Assembly: GCA_050260355.1 (NCBI GenBank)
Contig: JBLNBZ010000150.1
Location: 1-29,316 of the forward strand
Source of the DNA: CADEFX01 sp050260355
GTDB lineage: Bacteria; Pseudomonadota; Alphaproteobacteria; Rhizobiales; Hyphomicrobiaceae
Length of the DNA: 29,316 bases
Direction of reading: 5' to 3'
The position numbers and the translations under genes were made by a program. This document shows positions 6,895 to 14,086 of the stretch, in pieces. The first letter of the stretch is position 1. Every line of letters begins with the position of its first letter. The notes below the pieces were generated by a model that made no database searches, was not told where the DNA came from, and saw only the letters and a program-made list of their open reading frames with translations.

Positions 6895-7905
6895 TCAGGC
6901 CTTCGCGTCCAACACCATCTGCATCGGCTCGGGATGGTAGCGGAAGCCGTCGCCGTGCTTGGAGACATGGCCGTAGCCCGGCCACGGGAAGTGGTAGGCG
7001 ATGGCGGGGATCTTCTGCGCCGCCAGCATGTCGAGGACGCGGACGCGCGTATTCGCCGATTGCTTGGAATCGGTGTCGTAGGCAAACTCGATCCTCGGCT
7101 TTTCCACCAGCAGAATCTGGTGATGAGTCAGGTCGCCGATGGCGGCCATGGTCTTGCCATCCGAGGTGATCATGAACACCGTATGCCCGACGGTGTGCCC
7201 GGGCGCCGCCAGGGCCTGGATGCCGGGCAGGAACTCCTGGCCGTCCTTGAAGAACACCATCCGGTCGCGGTTCGGCAGCAGGTTCTTGCGCGCGCCTTCC
7301 ACGAACGGCTTCATGTAAGCCGGGTCTTTCATCTCCAGCTTCTTCTCGTCCGTCCAGAAATCGAAATCGGCCTGGCTGATGTAGATCTGGGCGTTCGGGA
7401 AGTTGGGCTTGCCGTCATCGGCCATGATGCCCCAAACGTGATCGCAGTGCGCGTGCGTCGCCACCACTGCATCGATGTCTTTGGGATCGATGCCGGCCGC
7501 CTTGAGGCTCGCCAACAGCTTGCCCGTGGTCGGCCCGAACATGGGCGACGTGCCCATGCCTGTGTCGATCAGCACGAGCTTGTCGCCCGTATTGATCACC
7601 AGTGCGTTCTGCTCGAGCGTGACGGCGGTCGGTGACAGGAAGTTGTCGGTCAGCATCTTGCTGATCTCTTCCTTGGTCGCGCCGAGGAAGGAGCTTGACG
7701 GATCGCCGAGCGGCAGCGGTCCATCCGACACCACGGTTGCCTGCATCTTGCCGTGGTTGAAGCGGTAGAAGTAGGGAGCTTGCTCTTTGCTGAGCGGCGC
7801 TTTCGCCTGCGCAGCGGGTATTTGCATTTCGCTCAAGGCGGCGGCACCCGTGAGTGCAGTCGCACCAAGCAGCGCCTGACGGCGCGATAGCTTCAAGTCC
7901 GTCAT
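6895..7905 (-). CDS. Tat-exported metallo-beta-lactamase-fold hydrolase
   Basis: A 336-residue protein. A twin-arginine signal (SRRQALLGATAL, Arg8-Arg9) ends in AQA at about residue 34, so the folded enzyme should be exported to the periplasm. The mature part has the MBL metal-binding motif THAHCDH, followed by APGHTVGH and a GDLTHH segment, enough to bind two metal ions. Family members include lactonases, arylsulfatase-like and glyoxalase-like hydrolases; the substrate is not clear. GGAGG lies nine bases before the ATG at 7905. A terminator follows the gene. Its position between hisA and hisF is unusual and suggests insertion into the his cluster. Confidence 0.88.
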   Translation of the reverse strand: MTDLKLSRRQALLGATALTGAAALSEMQIPAAQAKAPLSKEQAPYFYRFNHGKMQATVVSDGPLPLGDPSSSFLGATKEEISKMLTDNFLSPTAVTLEQNALVINTGDKLVLIDTGMGTSPMFGPTTGKLLASLKAAGIDPKDIDAVVATHAHCDHVWGIMADDGKPNFPNAQIYISQADFDFWTDEKKLEMKDPAYMKPFVEGARKNLLPNRDRMVFFKDGQEFLPGIQALAAPGHTVGHTVFMITSDGKTMAAIGDLTHHQILLVEKPRIEFAYDTDSKQSANTRVRVLDMLAAQKIPAIAYHFPWPGYGHVSKHGDGFRYHPEPMQMVLDAKA

Positions 7906-8064
7906 GACGTTCCTCCACTCCTTGTTTTTGAGCACGCGTCGTTGCGGCGGCGTGTATCGCCACGGTACGCCGAACACCGACAATGGTCTAATCACACTGC
8001 GGCAGGACAATGAAGCTGCGGCGCACCACCGTCACGAGTGTGTTGCTCGCTGGAGCATATCCCG

Positions 8065-8133
8065 ATGAAAATCGAGATCAGGCGCGTTGGAACAGGCGAC
8101 GAGCCTCTATTCGAGCGCGTGGCCAATGACGTG
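8065..8133 (+). pseudogene. 5' remnant of a GNAT acetyltransferase gene
   Basis: An ATG with GGAG about ten bases upstream opens a frame that starts MKIEIRRVGTGDEPLFERVA. This is the beta1-alpha1 opening of GNAT N-acetyltransferases (xIEIRRxGxGDExLFxRVA). After about residue 23 the similarity stops, and the frame runs antisense through hisA with no acetyl-CoA-binding motif. It therefore looks like the front end of a truncated gene left beside the 3' end of hisA. Recognition rests on family memory of a short segment. Confidence 0.5.
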
Positions 8134-8178
8134 TTGAAGGTGTCCTCCTCCGAGGAGCCTCGCGCACGCCTCGCGCCG

Positions 8179-8934
8179 TCACTGCTGCTGTTGTTGTTGC
8201 TGCTGTCTTCTGGCCGCGATCAGCGCCAGCGCGGCGCGCGCGTCCAGCCTGCCGTCATAGAGGGCGCGGCCCGTGATCGCGCCTTCGAGGATCGCGCATT
8301 CCGGCCGCAGCAGCGCCTTTACGTCTGCGATGGACGCCAAGCCGCCCGAGGCGATCACAGGGATCCGTGTCGCGCGCGCCAGCGCCACGGTGGCGTCCAG
8401 GTTGAGGCCCTTCAACACGCCGTCCCTGTCGATGTCCGTGTAGATGATGGCCGCCACACCCGCATCCTCGAAGCGGCGCGCCAGCTCGACGGCGGTGAGC
8501 TCCGACGTCTCGGCCCAGCCTTCCACAGCCACCTTGCCGCCACGCGCGTCGATGCCCACGGCAATGCGGCCCGGATGCGCCTTGCAGGCCGCACGCACGA
8601 GCGCGGGATCGCGCACTGCCACTGTGCCGAGGATGACGCGCCGGATGCCGTTGGCCAGCCACATCTCGATCGTCGCCATGTCGCGGATGCCGCCGCCGAG
8701 CTGTGTCGGAATGCTGATGGTCCCGAGAATCGCTGCCACGGCCTGCGCATTCACCGGCTTGCCTGCGAACGCTCCGTTGAGGTCGACGATGTGCAGATAG
8801 CCGAAGCCCTGCTCCTGGAACGATCGCGCCTGCGCCGCCGGATCGGCATTGAAGACGGTTGCCTGCTGCATGTCGCCGAGCTTCAGCCGCACGCACTGGC
8901 CGTCTTTCAAATCAATGGCGGGGAAAAGGATCAC
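8179..8934 (-). CDS. hisA: ProFAR isomerase HisA with polyglutamine tail
   Basis: A 251-residue (beta-alpha)8 barrel performing the Amadori isomerisation of ProFAR to PRFAR in histidine synthesis. The catalytic residues are Asp8 (FPAIDLKDG) and Asp129 (VGIDARGG). The phosphate loops LGGGIR and ASGGLAS are present. The start is GTG at 8934, with AAGGA eight bases upstream. The last ten residues are RR followed by eight glutamines, encoded by a CAG/CAA tract, which is not a normal HisA ending. The barrel itself is complete, so the enzyme is expected to be active. The gene is separated from hisH by two oppositely oriented genes. Confidence 0.96.
   Translation of the reverse strand: MILFPAIDLKDGQCVRLKLGDMQQATVFNADPAAQARSFQEQGFGYLHIVDLNGAFAGKPVNAQAVAAILGTISIPTQLGGGIRDMATIEMWLANGIRRVILGTVAVRDPALVRAACKAHPGRIAVGIDARGGKVAVEGWAETSELTAVELARRFEDAGVAAIIYTDIDRDGVLKGLNLDATVALARATRIPVIASGGLASIADVKALLRPECAILEGAITGRALYDGRLDARAALALIAARRQQQQQQQQ
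8182..8205 (-). repeat. CAG/CAA triplet tract encoding (Gln)8
   Basis: Eight consecutive Gln codons in the order CAG2-CAA3-CAG3 end hisA directly before its TGA stop. On the plus strand this is a CTG/TTG tract. Such tracts can change length by slippage. Confidence 0.9.
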
Positions 8935-9042
8935 GGCCCATCCTTCAGTGGCGGGAAGACTTGCGAAGCATCGCGCAAGCCATCAGATTGCTTGATTGTT
9001 GGGCATCAATGCCGCCATAGCCAAATCAGGGTCAAGCGTTCC

Positions 9043-9354
9043 GTGCTCGCGTCGCAAATCAGTCAGTCGAGTGAGAGGCGAGTCGGGCGCCGCGTTCTGA
9101 CCGAGGCCGACGCCATCGACATCTGGATCGCGCGCTGGCTGCGCGTCCGCTGCAAGGACCTCGTGCGCCGCTACAACTGCGACTCGCGCCGGCTTTACGA
9201 GATCTGGTGGGGGACGAAGTTCCCCGCCAGCCGCGAGAAGGCCATGCAACTCTTCGCCGAACGCTATCCTGGCCTCTCCGACCGCGTTCATTTCGGCTAT
9301 CGCCGCATCCCGCGCGCGCTGCCCGGCGACGGCCAGCTCGAGCTCTTCCAGTAG
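9043..9354 (+). CDS. Small conserved hypothetical protein, possible DNA-binding
   Basis: About 103 residues from a GTG at 9043 to TAG 9352-9354; a TTG at 8992 is an alternative start. The core reads LTEADAIDIWIARWLRVR, DLVRRYNCDSRRLYEIWWG and then AERYPGL. The second segment looks like a helix-turn-helix in which RRLYEIWWG could be the recognition helix. The C-terminus ends LELFQ, close to sliding-clamp-binding-like peptides (QLxLF). I believe similar short proteins occur in other Rhizobiales but know no function. It is divergent from hisA and 132 bases upstream of the Cas2-like gene on the same strand. Confidence 0.62.
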   Translation: MLASQISQSSERRVGRRVLTEADAIDIWIARWLRVRCKDLVRRYNCDSRRLYEIWWGTKFPASREKAMQLFAERYPGLSDRVHFGYRRIPRALPGDGQLELFQ

Positions 9355-9486
9355 CCTGGAACAAATTCGGAACATCCTCTCGACGGCGCGTTCGAATCGA
9401 GGCATGTTCTCTCTACGTTCTGGTTCGCAGAGTCGCGCTTAGCGGGCCGGATCGCTCCCTCCCTCGCTGCCCACGAGAGAACCCCC

Positions 9487-9870
9487 ATGCGCACCTTCCT
9501 CGTCTCCTACGACCTCGCTATGCCCGCCGCCAACAAGCCTCAAATCGTCGATGAGATCATGCAGATCGGCCGGGCCTGGGCGCGCCCGCTCGACAACGTC
9601 TGGTACCTGCGCGCCGAGGAAACCCAGGCCGAGATCGAGGCTCGCATCTCGCGGCACCTCGGCTACGACGACGGCCTCCTCATTCAGGAAGCGCGCGGCC
9701 AGGCCGCCTTCCTCAACACTGGACTGCGCTGGTTCCGTCAGCGCCGCCGCGCGGTGGACCAGGTCGCCGCAGCGTCCAACGTCGTCCCGTTCCCGACCCC
9801 GGAAGCCGCGAGCACCGCCGCCGACGAGTTGGTCGAGGACGAGCTGCCTTTGCTCAAGGTCGCCAGCTGA
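9487..9870 (+). CDS. Small protein with Cas2/SinR/VapD-like pattern
   Basis: A 127-residue protein. The N-terminal 75 residues follow a beta-alpha-beta-beta-alpha-beta order: MRTFLVSYDL (strand ending in Asp), a helix with IVDEIMQIG, RPLDNVWYLRA (strand), EIEARISRHL (helix), and DDGLLIQEA (strand). This resembles the ferredoxin-like fold of Cas2, VapD and SinR-family proteins. No cas1 gene or CRISPR array is nearby, so a CRISPR role is not supported. A basic RQRRR stretch and an acidic C-terminal tail follow. The start at 9487 is preceded by GAGAG. The 3' end overlaps the end of hisH by 17 bases on the opposite strand. Confidence 0.75.
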   Translation: MRTFLVSYDLAMPAANKPQIVDEIMQIGRAWARPLDNVWYLRAEETQAEIEARISRHLGYDDGLLIQEARGQAAFLNTGLRWFRQRRRAVDQVAAASNVVPFPTPEAASTAADELVEDELPLLKVAS

Positions 9871-10507
9871 GGAAGTTGGCGATCAGCTTCAGGCCTAGCG
9901 TCTGGCTCTTCTCGGGATGGAACTGGGTGCCGGCGATGTTGTCTCTGGCGACGATCGCCGTCACCGGGCCGCCGTAATCAGCCTCGGCAACGACGGTTGC
10001 GCGATCGGAAGCATAGAGCTGGTAGGAGTGCACGAAGTAGGCGTGCAGTCCCTGCGGGCCGGTCTTGATGCCGTTGAGCAGCGGGTGGTCGCGCAGCACC
10101 TGCAGCGTGTTCCAGCCCATGTGAGGGATCTTGAGCGCCGGATCGTTCGGCTCGATGACGCGCACCTCACCGGCGATCCAGCCGAGCCCGGGCACGGTCT
10201 CGTACTCCAGGCCGCGTTCGGCGAGCAGTTGCGCGCCCACGCAGATGCCGAGAAACGGCCGTCCGCGGTGCCGCACGGCCGTCTCGAGTGCATCGCGCAT
10301 GCCGGCGACCGCATCGAGGCCGCGCTTGCAGTCGGCAAATGCACCAACGCCCGGCAACACGACGCGATCTGCGCCGGCGACCTCGTTGGCGTCGGAGGTC
10401 ACCGCGACGCGCGCATCCGCGCCGCTCTCCCGCGCCGCGCGCTCGAACGCCTTGGCCGCCGAGTGCAGGTTGCCCGAGCCGTAATCGATGATGACGACGC
10501 GTTGCAC
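9854..10507 (-). CDS. hisH: Imidazole glycerol phosphate synthase, glutaminase subunit HisH
   Basis: A 217-residue class I glutamine amidotransferase that hydrolyses glutamine and channels ammonia to HisF. The nucleophile Cys89 lies in LGICVGAQLL (Ala replaces the more common Met after Gly), and the His-Glu pair is in GTQFHPEKS. The oxyanion-region PGVGAF is conserved. The start is GTG at 10507, with GGAG just upstream. It lies 12 bases downstream of the DUF2628 gene, so the two are probably co-transcribed with hisB. The 3' end overlaps the convergent Cas2-like gene. Confidence 0.97.
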   Translation of the reverse strand: MQRVVIIDYGSGNLHSAAKAFERAARESGADARVAVTSDANEVAGADRVVLPGVGAFADCKRGLDAVAGMRDALETAVRHRGRPFLGICVGAQLLAERGLEYETVPGLGWIAGEVRVIEPNDPALKIPHMGWNTLQVLRDHPLLNGIKTGPQGLHAYFVHSYQLYASDRATVVAEADYGGPVTAIVARDNIAGTQFHPEKSQTLGLKLIANFLSWRP

Positions 10508-10519
10508 GGCGGCGCTCCG

Positions 10520-11020
10520 TCAGGCCCTCGGTGCGAACGGCAGGCCGCGCCAGCGCGTGGGCTTGGCTGCGCTCGAGCCGGATAGGGGCAGCGATCCGCC
10601 TTGGGCCGACAGCGCTTCGGCCTTGATATAAGGCTCGCCCGGCAGCCAGGCCTCGAAGAAGCGGCGCTCGCATTCCGCCCAGTTACGTCCGACCGCCGAG
10701 CCGACCATCCGCCAGCCGTTGCGCTCGAGCGTCCAGCGCTTGAGTGAATCCGCCTCGAAGCCAATCAGCAGATGTACAGCCAGCAGAATCAGCGAGGTCA
10801 TCCTCTGGCCCGCGCCGCCGGCTGCAAACGCAAGCTGCAGCACCACCATGCCGCCGAGGTAACCGGCAAGCACCAGCCACATGCGGTTGGCGGCCAGCCA
10901 GAAAGGGGCGAGCACGGCCGCCCCCCAAGAGAAGCCCTCTTTCACGAACTCGAGGCTTTCGGCGCGGTCGAGACGGTCGGCCGGAGGGTCCGGCGGTTCA
11001 TAGACGGTGTACGCAGTCAT
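10520..11020 (-). CDS. DUF2628 domain membrane protein
   Basis: A 166-residue protein of the DUF2628 family. The N-terminal part carries the VKEGFSWGAAVLAPFWL segment, a typical start of the family's membrane region. Two or three hydrophobic helices follow (LVLAGYLGGMVVLQLAFAAG and MTSLILLAVHLLIGF), then a soluble RRFFEAW region and a Pro/Ser-rich tail. Function is unknown. Genes of this family commonly sit between hisB and hisH in Rhizobiales, as here: 47 bases after hisB and 12 before hisH. This suggests co-expression with histidine synthesis and not a known enzymatic step. Confidence 0.88.
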   Translation of the reverse strand: MTAYTVYEPPDPPADRLDRAESLEFVKEGFSWGAAVLAPFWLAANRMWLVLAGYLGGMVVLQLAFAAGGAGQRMTSLILLAVHLLIGFEADSLKRWTLERNGWRMVGSAVGRNWAECERRFFEAWLPGEPYIKAEALSAQGGSLPLSGSSAAKPTRWRGLPFAPRA

Positions 11021-11067
11021 CGCGGTGATCGCTCACGCCATCCGGCGAGGATGAGCACGCGCCTGGC

Positions 11068-11664
11068 TCAGCCAGTCAGCGTGCCCTTGGTTGACGGTAT
11101 CCGGCCCTGCTGCCGCGGGTCGATCGCGAGCGCCGCGCGCAGGGCTCTGGCAAGGCCCTTGTAGCACGTTTCGGCGATATGATGATTGTTCTCGCCGTAG
11201 AGCGTTTCCACGTGCAGCGTAATCCCTGCGTTCTGCGCGAACGCCTGGAACCACTCCCGGAACAGCTCGGTGTCCATCTCGCCGATTTTCGGCCGGGAGA
11301 ACTCCACCTTCCACACCAGGTAGGGGCGCCCCGAGACGTCCACGGCCACGCGGGTCAGCGTATCGTCCATCGGCAGATGCACGGAGGCATAGCGCGTAAT
11401 GCCCTGCTTGGCGCCCATCGCCTTGGCCACTGCCTGCCCCAGCACGATGCCGCAATCCTCGGCCGTGTGGTGGAAATCGATATCGAGGTCCCCCTTGGCT
11501 TCGAGCTCGATGTCGATCAGCGAATGGCGCGCGAGCTGCTCCAGCATATGGTTGAGGAAGCCGATGCCGGTGCTGATATTGGCCGCGCCGCTGCCGTCGA
11601 GGTCGACAACAGCCTTGATCTGCGTTTCCTTGGTCGAGCGCTCGACCGTTGCTTGCCGCTTCAA
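11068..11664 (-). CDS. hisB: Imidazoleglycerol-phosphate dehydratase HisB
   Basis: A 198-residue monofunctional dehydratase that converts imidazole glycerol phosphate to imidazole acetol phosphate. The metal-binding repeats FHHTAEDCG and NNHHIAE are both present, as are FLNHML and the central HLPMDD. It is the first gene of the minus-strand his group (hisB-DUF2628-hisH). No ATG fits; the likely start is TTG at 11664, with AGAGG six bases upstream, and the protein begins near the usual KRQATVERSTKET. It is divergent from hslV across about 135 bases. Confidence 0.95.
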   Translation of the reverse strand: MKRQATVERSTKETQIKAVVDLDGSGAANISTGIGFLNHMLEQLARHSLIDIELEAKGDLDIDFHHTAEDCGIVLGQAVAKAMGAKQGITRYASVHLPMDDTLTRVAVDVSGRPYLVWKVEFSRPKIGEMDTELFREWFQAFAQNAGITLHVETLYGENNHHIAETCYKGLARALRAALAIDPRQQGRIPSTKGTLTG

Positions 11665-11694
11665 GGTGGGCCTCTGCTTGCTTGCATGCCTGGG

Positions 11695-11716
11695 CTCAAG
11701 CGTTTATCAGCTTGAG
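11695..11716. promoter_or_regulatory. 7-bp inverted repeat in the hisB/hslV divergent region
   Basis: CTCAAGC (11695-11701) and GCTTGAG (11710-11716) are exact inverted repeats with an 8-base AT-leaning centre. The site lies in the divergent promoter region between hisB and hslV. It could be an operator, but no known regulator motif was recognised. Confidence 0.3.
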
Positions 11717-11759
11717 ACCTGCATGGCCATACGCCGGCCGCGGCCTTCGAGCGGCCCCT

Positions 11760-11788
11760 CTTGAACCCGCTGGGCCGTATCCCGACAT
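11760..11788 (+). promoter_or_regulatory. Possible heat-shock (sigma-32 type) promoter of hslV
   Basis: CTTGAA at 11760-11765, preceded by CCCCT, resembles a sigma-32 -35 box. After a 15-base spacer, CCCGACAT at 11781-11788 loosely resembles CCCCATNT. HslVU is a classical RpoH target. The leader would be only about 5-15 bases long. This was judged by eye and the -10 match is poor. Confidence 0.3.
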
Positions 11789-11799
11789 GGCAGCCGATC

Positions 11800-12381
11800 A
11801 TGCCTGAAATGACCCAGTCTCCGACAAATCCGTTAGGAAATTCCATCTGGCACGGCACAACCATCCTGACCGTGCGCAAGGGCGGCCGTGTCGTCATTGC
11901 CGGCGATGGCCAGGTGAGCCTCGGCACTACGGTGATCAAGTCCAACGCCCGCAAGGTGCGCACCGTCGGCAAGGGCGACGTGATCGGCGGCTTTGCCGGC
12001 GCCACGGCTGACGCGTTTACCCTGTTCGAGCGCCTCGAGGGCAAGCTCGAGCAGTACCCGGGCCAACTCACCCGCGCCTGCGTCGAGCTTGCCAAGGACT
12101 GGCGCACGGACCGCTTCTTGCGCCGGCTGGAGGCAATGATGCTGGTCGCCGACCGCGAGCGGACGCTGGTGCTGACGGGAACCGGCGATGTGCTCGAGCC
12201 CGAGCGCGATGTCATGGGCATCGGGTCCGGGGGCAACTATGCGCTGGCCGCCGCCCGCGCTCTGCTCGACACGCAAGCGACGGCCGAGGAGATCGCACGC
12301 AAGGCAATGGCGATCGCAGCCGAGATCTGTGTCTACACCAACACGAATCTCGTGATCGAATCGCTGGAGAGCGCCCGCTGA
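11800..12381 (+). CDS. hslV: ATP-dependent protease peptidase subunit HslV
   Basis: The proteolytic half of the HslUV (ClpYQ) complex, a dodecameric threonine protease related to the proteasome beta subunit. The mature N-terminus should be the Thr in HGTTILTV. With the ATG at 11800 this leaves a 19-residue propeptide, against one Met in E. coli; ATG 11809 would shorten it by three. The GDGQVSLG and GSGGNYALAAARAL motifs are typical. The gene is followed after 27 bases by an SMR transporter gene and then hslU, a probable three-gene transcript. The ribosome-binding site is weak. Confidence 0.95.
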   Translation: MPEMTQSPTNPLGNSIWHGTTILTVRKGGRVVIAGDGQVSLGTTVIKSNARKVRTVGKGDVIGGFAGATADAFTLFERLEGKLEQYPGQLTRACVELAKDWRTDRFLRRLEAMMLVADRERTLVLTGTGDVLEPERDVMGIGSGGNYALAAARALLDTQATAEEIARKAMAIAAEICVYTNTNLVIESLESAR

Positions 12382-12408
12382 GGCGGCGGAACGTGGCAGG
12401 AATCACAA

Positions 12409-12723
12409 ATGGCTTGGCTGCTGCTCGTTCTCGCCGGTACCTTCGAGGTCGGGTTCACGACCTCGCTGAAGTACGCACAAGGGTTCACGCGGCTCTGGCC
12501 GACGCTCGCCTTCGCCGTGTGCGTGGTGCTGAGCATGGTGCTGCTGGAGCGGGCTCAGCAGACGATCCCGCTCGGAACGGCCTATGCGGTGTGGACCGGC
12601 ATTGGCGCCGCAGGAACTGTTGTGGTCGGCGCCATGCTGTTCGCCGAACCCCTTTCGGCTCTGCGCATTCTCTTTCTTGCGACGCTCATCGGGTCCATCA
12701 TCGGTCTCAAGCTCTTCACCTAA
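12409..12723 (+). CDS. SMR family transporter, Gdx/SugE-like
   Basis: A 104-residue protein with four hydrophobic helices that works as an antiparallel dimer, exchanging protons for small cations. The essential Glu is Glu13 (LAGTFEVGF). Ser42, Tyr59 and Trp62 (GTAYAVWTGIG) match the guanidinium exporter (Gdx) pocket, and the ending EPLSALRILF then GLKLFT also fits Gdx/SugE. The usual Gdx Trp16 is Phe here, and TRLWP resembles the Qac branch, so the substrate is uncertain. It sits 27 bases after hslV and one base before hslU, which indicates an operon. No guanidine riboswitch fits in the short gap. Confidence 0.9.
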   Translation: MAWLLLVLAGTFEVGFTTSLKYAQGFTRLWPTLAFAVCVVLSMVLLERAQQTIPLGTAYAVWTGIGAAGTVVVGAMLFAEPLSALRILFLATLIGSIIGLKLFT

Positions 12724-12724
12724 C

Positions 12725-14029
12725 ATGACCAACTTCTCACCGCGCGAAATCGTCTCCGAGCTCGACCGCTACATCGTCGGGCAGAAGCAGGCCAAGCGAG
12801 CCGTTGCCATCGCGCTCAGGAACCGCTGGCGGCGCCAGCAGATCACCGGCGACCTCAAGGAAGAGGTGCTGCCCAAGAACATCCTGATGATCGGGCCCAC
12901 CGGTTGCGGCAAGACCGAGATCTCTCGCCGCCTGGCGCGCCTTGCCAACGCGCCGTTCCTCAAGGTGGAGGCCACCAAGTTCACCGAGGTCGGCTACGTG
13001 GGCCGCGATGTCGACTCCATCGTCCGCGATCTGGTCGAGGTCGGCATCGGCCTCGTGCGCGAGGCCAAGCGCAAGGAGGTCAAGGCGCTGGCCGAGAAGA
13101 ATGCGGAGGAGCGCGTGCTCGACGCGCTCGTCGGCCAGAATTCGCGGCCCGAGACGCGCGAGAGCTGGCGCAGGCAGCTCCGCAACAACGAGCTCAACGA
13201 CAAGGTCATCGAGATCCAGGTCGCCGACGCCGGGCCCGGCTTCCCGATGTTCGACATCCCCGGCGGCCAGGTCGGCATGATCAATATCGGCGACGTGCTG
13301 GGCAAGGCCTTCGGCCAGCGCACCAAGACGCGGCGCATGACCGTCGGCCAGAGCTACGACCTGCTGATCGCGCAGGAAAGCGACAAGCTGATCGACAACG
13401 ACCAGATCACGGTCGAAGCCATCAAGGCCGTGGAGAACGACGGCATCGTTTTCCTCGACGAGATCGACAAGATCTGCGCCCGCAGCGAAGCCGGCCGCAT
13501 CGGCGCCGACGTGTCGCGCGAGGGTGTGCAGCGTGATCTGTTGCCACTGATCGAGGGCACCACCGTCTCGACGAAGTACGGACCGGTGAAAACCGATCAT
13601 GTGCTCTTCATCGCCTCAGGCGCCTTCCATATGGCCAAGCCGTCGGACTTGCTGCCTGAGCTGCAGGGCCGGCTGCCGATCCGCGTCGAGCTGCAGCCGC
13701 TGACGCGCGAGGACTTCAAGCGCATTCTTACGGAGCCGGAGGCAAGCCTCATCAAGCAGTACGTGGCCCTAATGGCCACCGAGGGCCTGACCCTGGTTGT
13801 AACGGAGGACGGCGTGGAGGCGCTCGCCGATATCGCCGTTCAGGTCAACGGGTCCGTCGAGAACATCGGCGCGCGCCGCCTGCAGACCGTGATGGAGCGC
13901 GTGCTCGATGAGATCTCGTTCGATGCCTCGGACCGAAGCGGCCAGTCGGTCACGATCGATGCCGCCTACGTCAACGCGCGCGTCGGCGATCTCGCCAAGA
14001 ACGCGGATCTGAGCAAGTTCATTCTGTAA
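12725..14029 (+). CDS. hslU: HslU, ATPase subunit of the HslUV protease
   Basis: A 434-residue AAA+ unfoldase that delivers substrates to HslV. Walker A is GPTGCGKTE (about 57-65) and Walker B is IVFLDEIDK. The pore loop GYVGRD is present. A charged intermediate domain rich in Glu, Lys and Arg lies between. The C-terminus LSKFIL matches the tail that inserts between HslV subunits to activate them. The ATG at 12725 begins MTNFSPREIV, the standard start, and lies one base after the SMR stop. A bidirectional hairpin follows the stop codon. Confidence 0.98.
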   Translation: MTNFSPREIVSELDRYIVGQKQAKRAVAIALRNRWRRQQITGDLKEEVLPKNILMIGPTGCGKTEISRRLARLANAPFLKVEATKFTEVGYVGRDVDSIVRDLVEVGIGLVREAKRKEVKALAEKNAEERVLDALVGQNSRPETRESWRRQLRNNELNDKVIEIQVADAGPGFPMFDIPGGQVGMINIGDVLGKAFGQRTKTRRMTVGQSYDLLIAQESDKLIDNDQITVEAIKAVENDGIVFLDEIDKICARSEAGRIGADVSREGVQRDLLPLIEGTTVSTKYGPVKTDHVLFIASGAFHMAKPSDLLPELQGRLPIRVELQPLTREDFKRILTEPEASLIKQYVALMATEGLTLVVTEDGVEALADIAVQVNGSVENIGARRLQTVMERVLDEISFDASDRSGQSVTIDAAYVNARVGDLAKNADLSKFIL

Positions 14030-14037
14030 CACAAAGA

Positions 14038-14060
14038 GGGCTGCGAGAGACCCGCAGCCC
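14038..14060. terminator. Bidirectional terminator hairpin after hslU
   Basis: GGGCTGCG (14038-14045) pairs exactly with CGCAGCCC (14053-14060) around a 7-base loop. It lies between the convergent ends of hslU and the small secreted protein. The T-richness is better on the minus strand (CTCTTTGTGTT) than on the plus strand. Confidence 0.65.
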
Positions 14061-14086
14061 TTGCAATGCGAGCCGAGTGGCTCGGT

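Noticed and set aside
8038..9354. A 438-codon open frame on the plus strand spanning hisA
   Set aside because: Most of it is antisense to a clear hisA gene and has no family resemblance. Only its first codons (GNAT-like) and its last 100 or so codons look like genuine coding sequence.
9487..9870. True CRISPR Cas2
   Set aside because: No CRISPR repeats or cas1 are present in the window, and the protein carries a long C-terminal tail; only a fold-level resemblance is claimed.
12382..12408. Guanidine riboswitch before the Gdx/SugE-like gene
   Set aside because: The gap after hslV is only 27 bases, too short for a guanidine aptamer.
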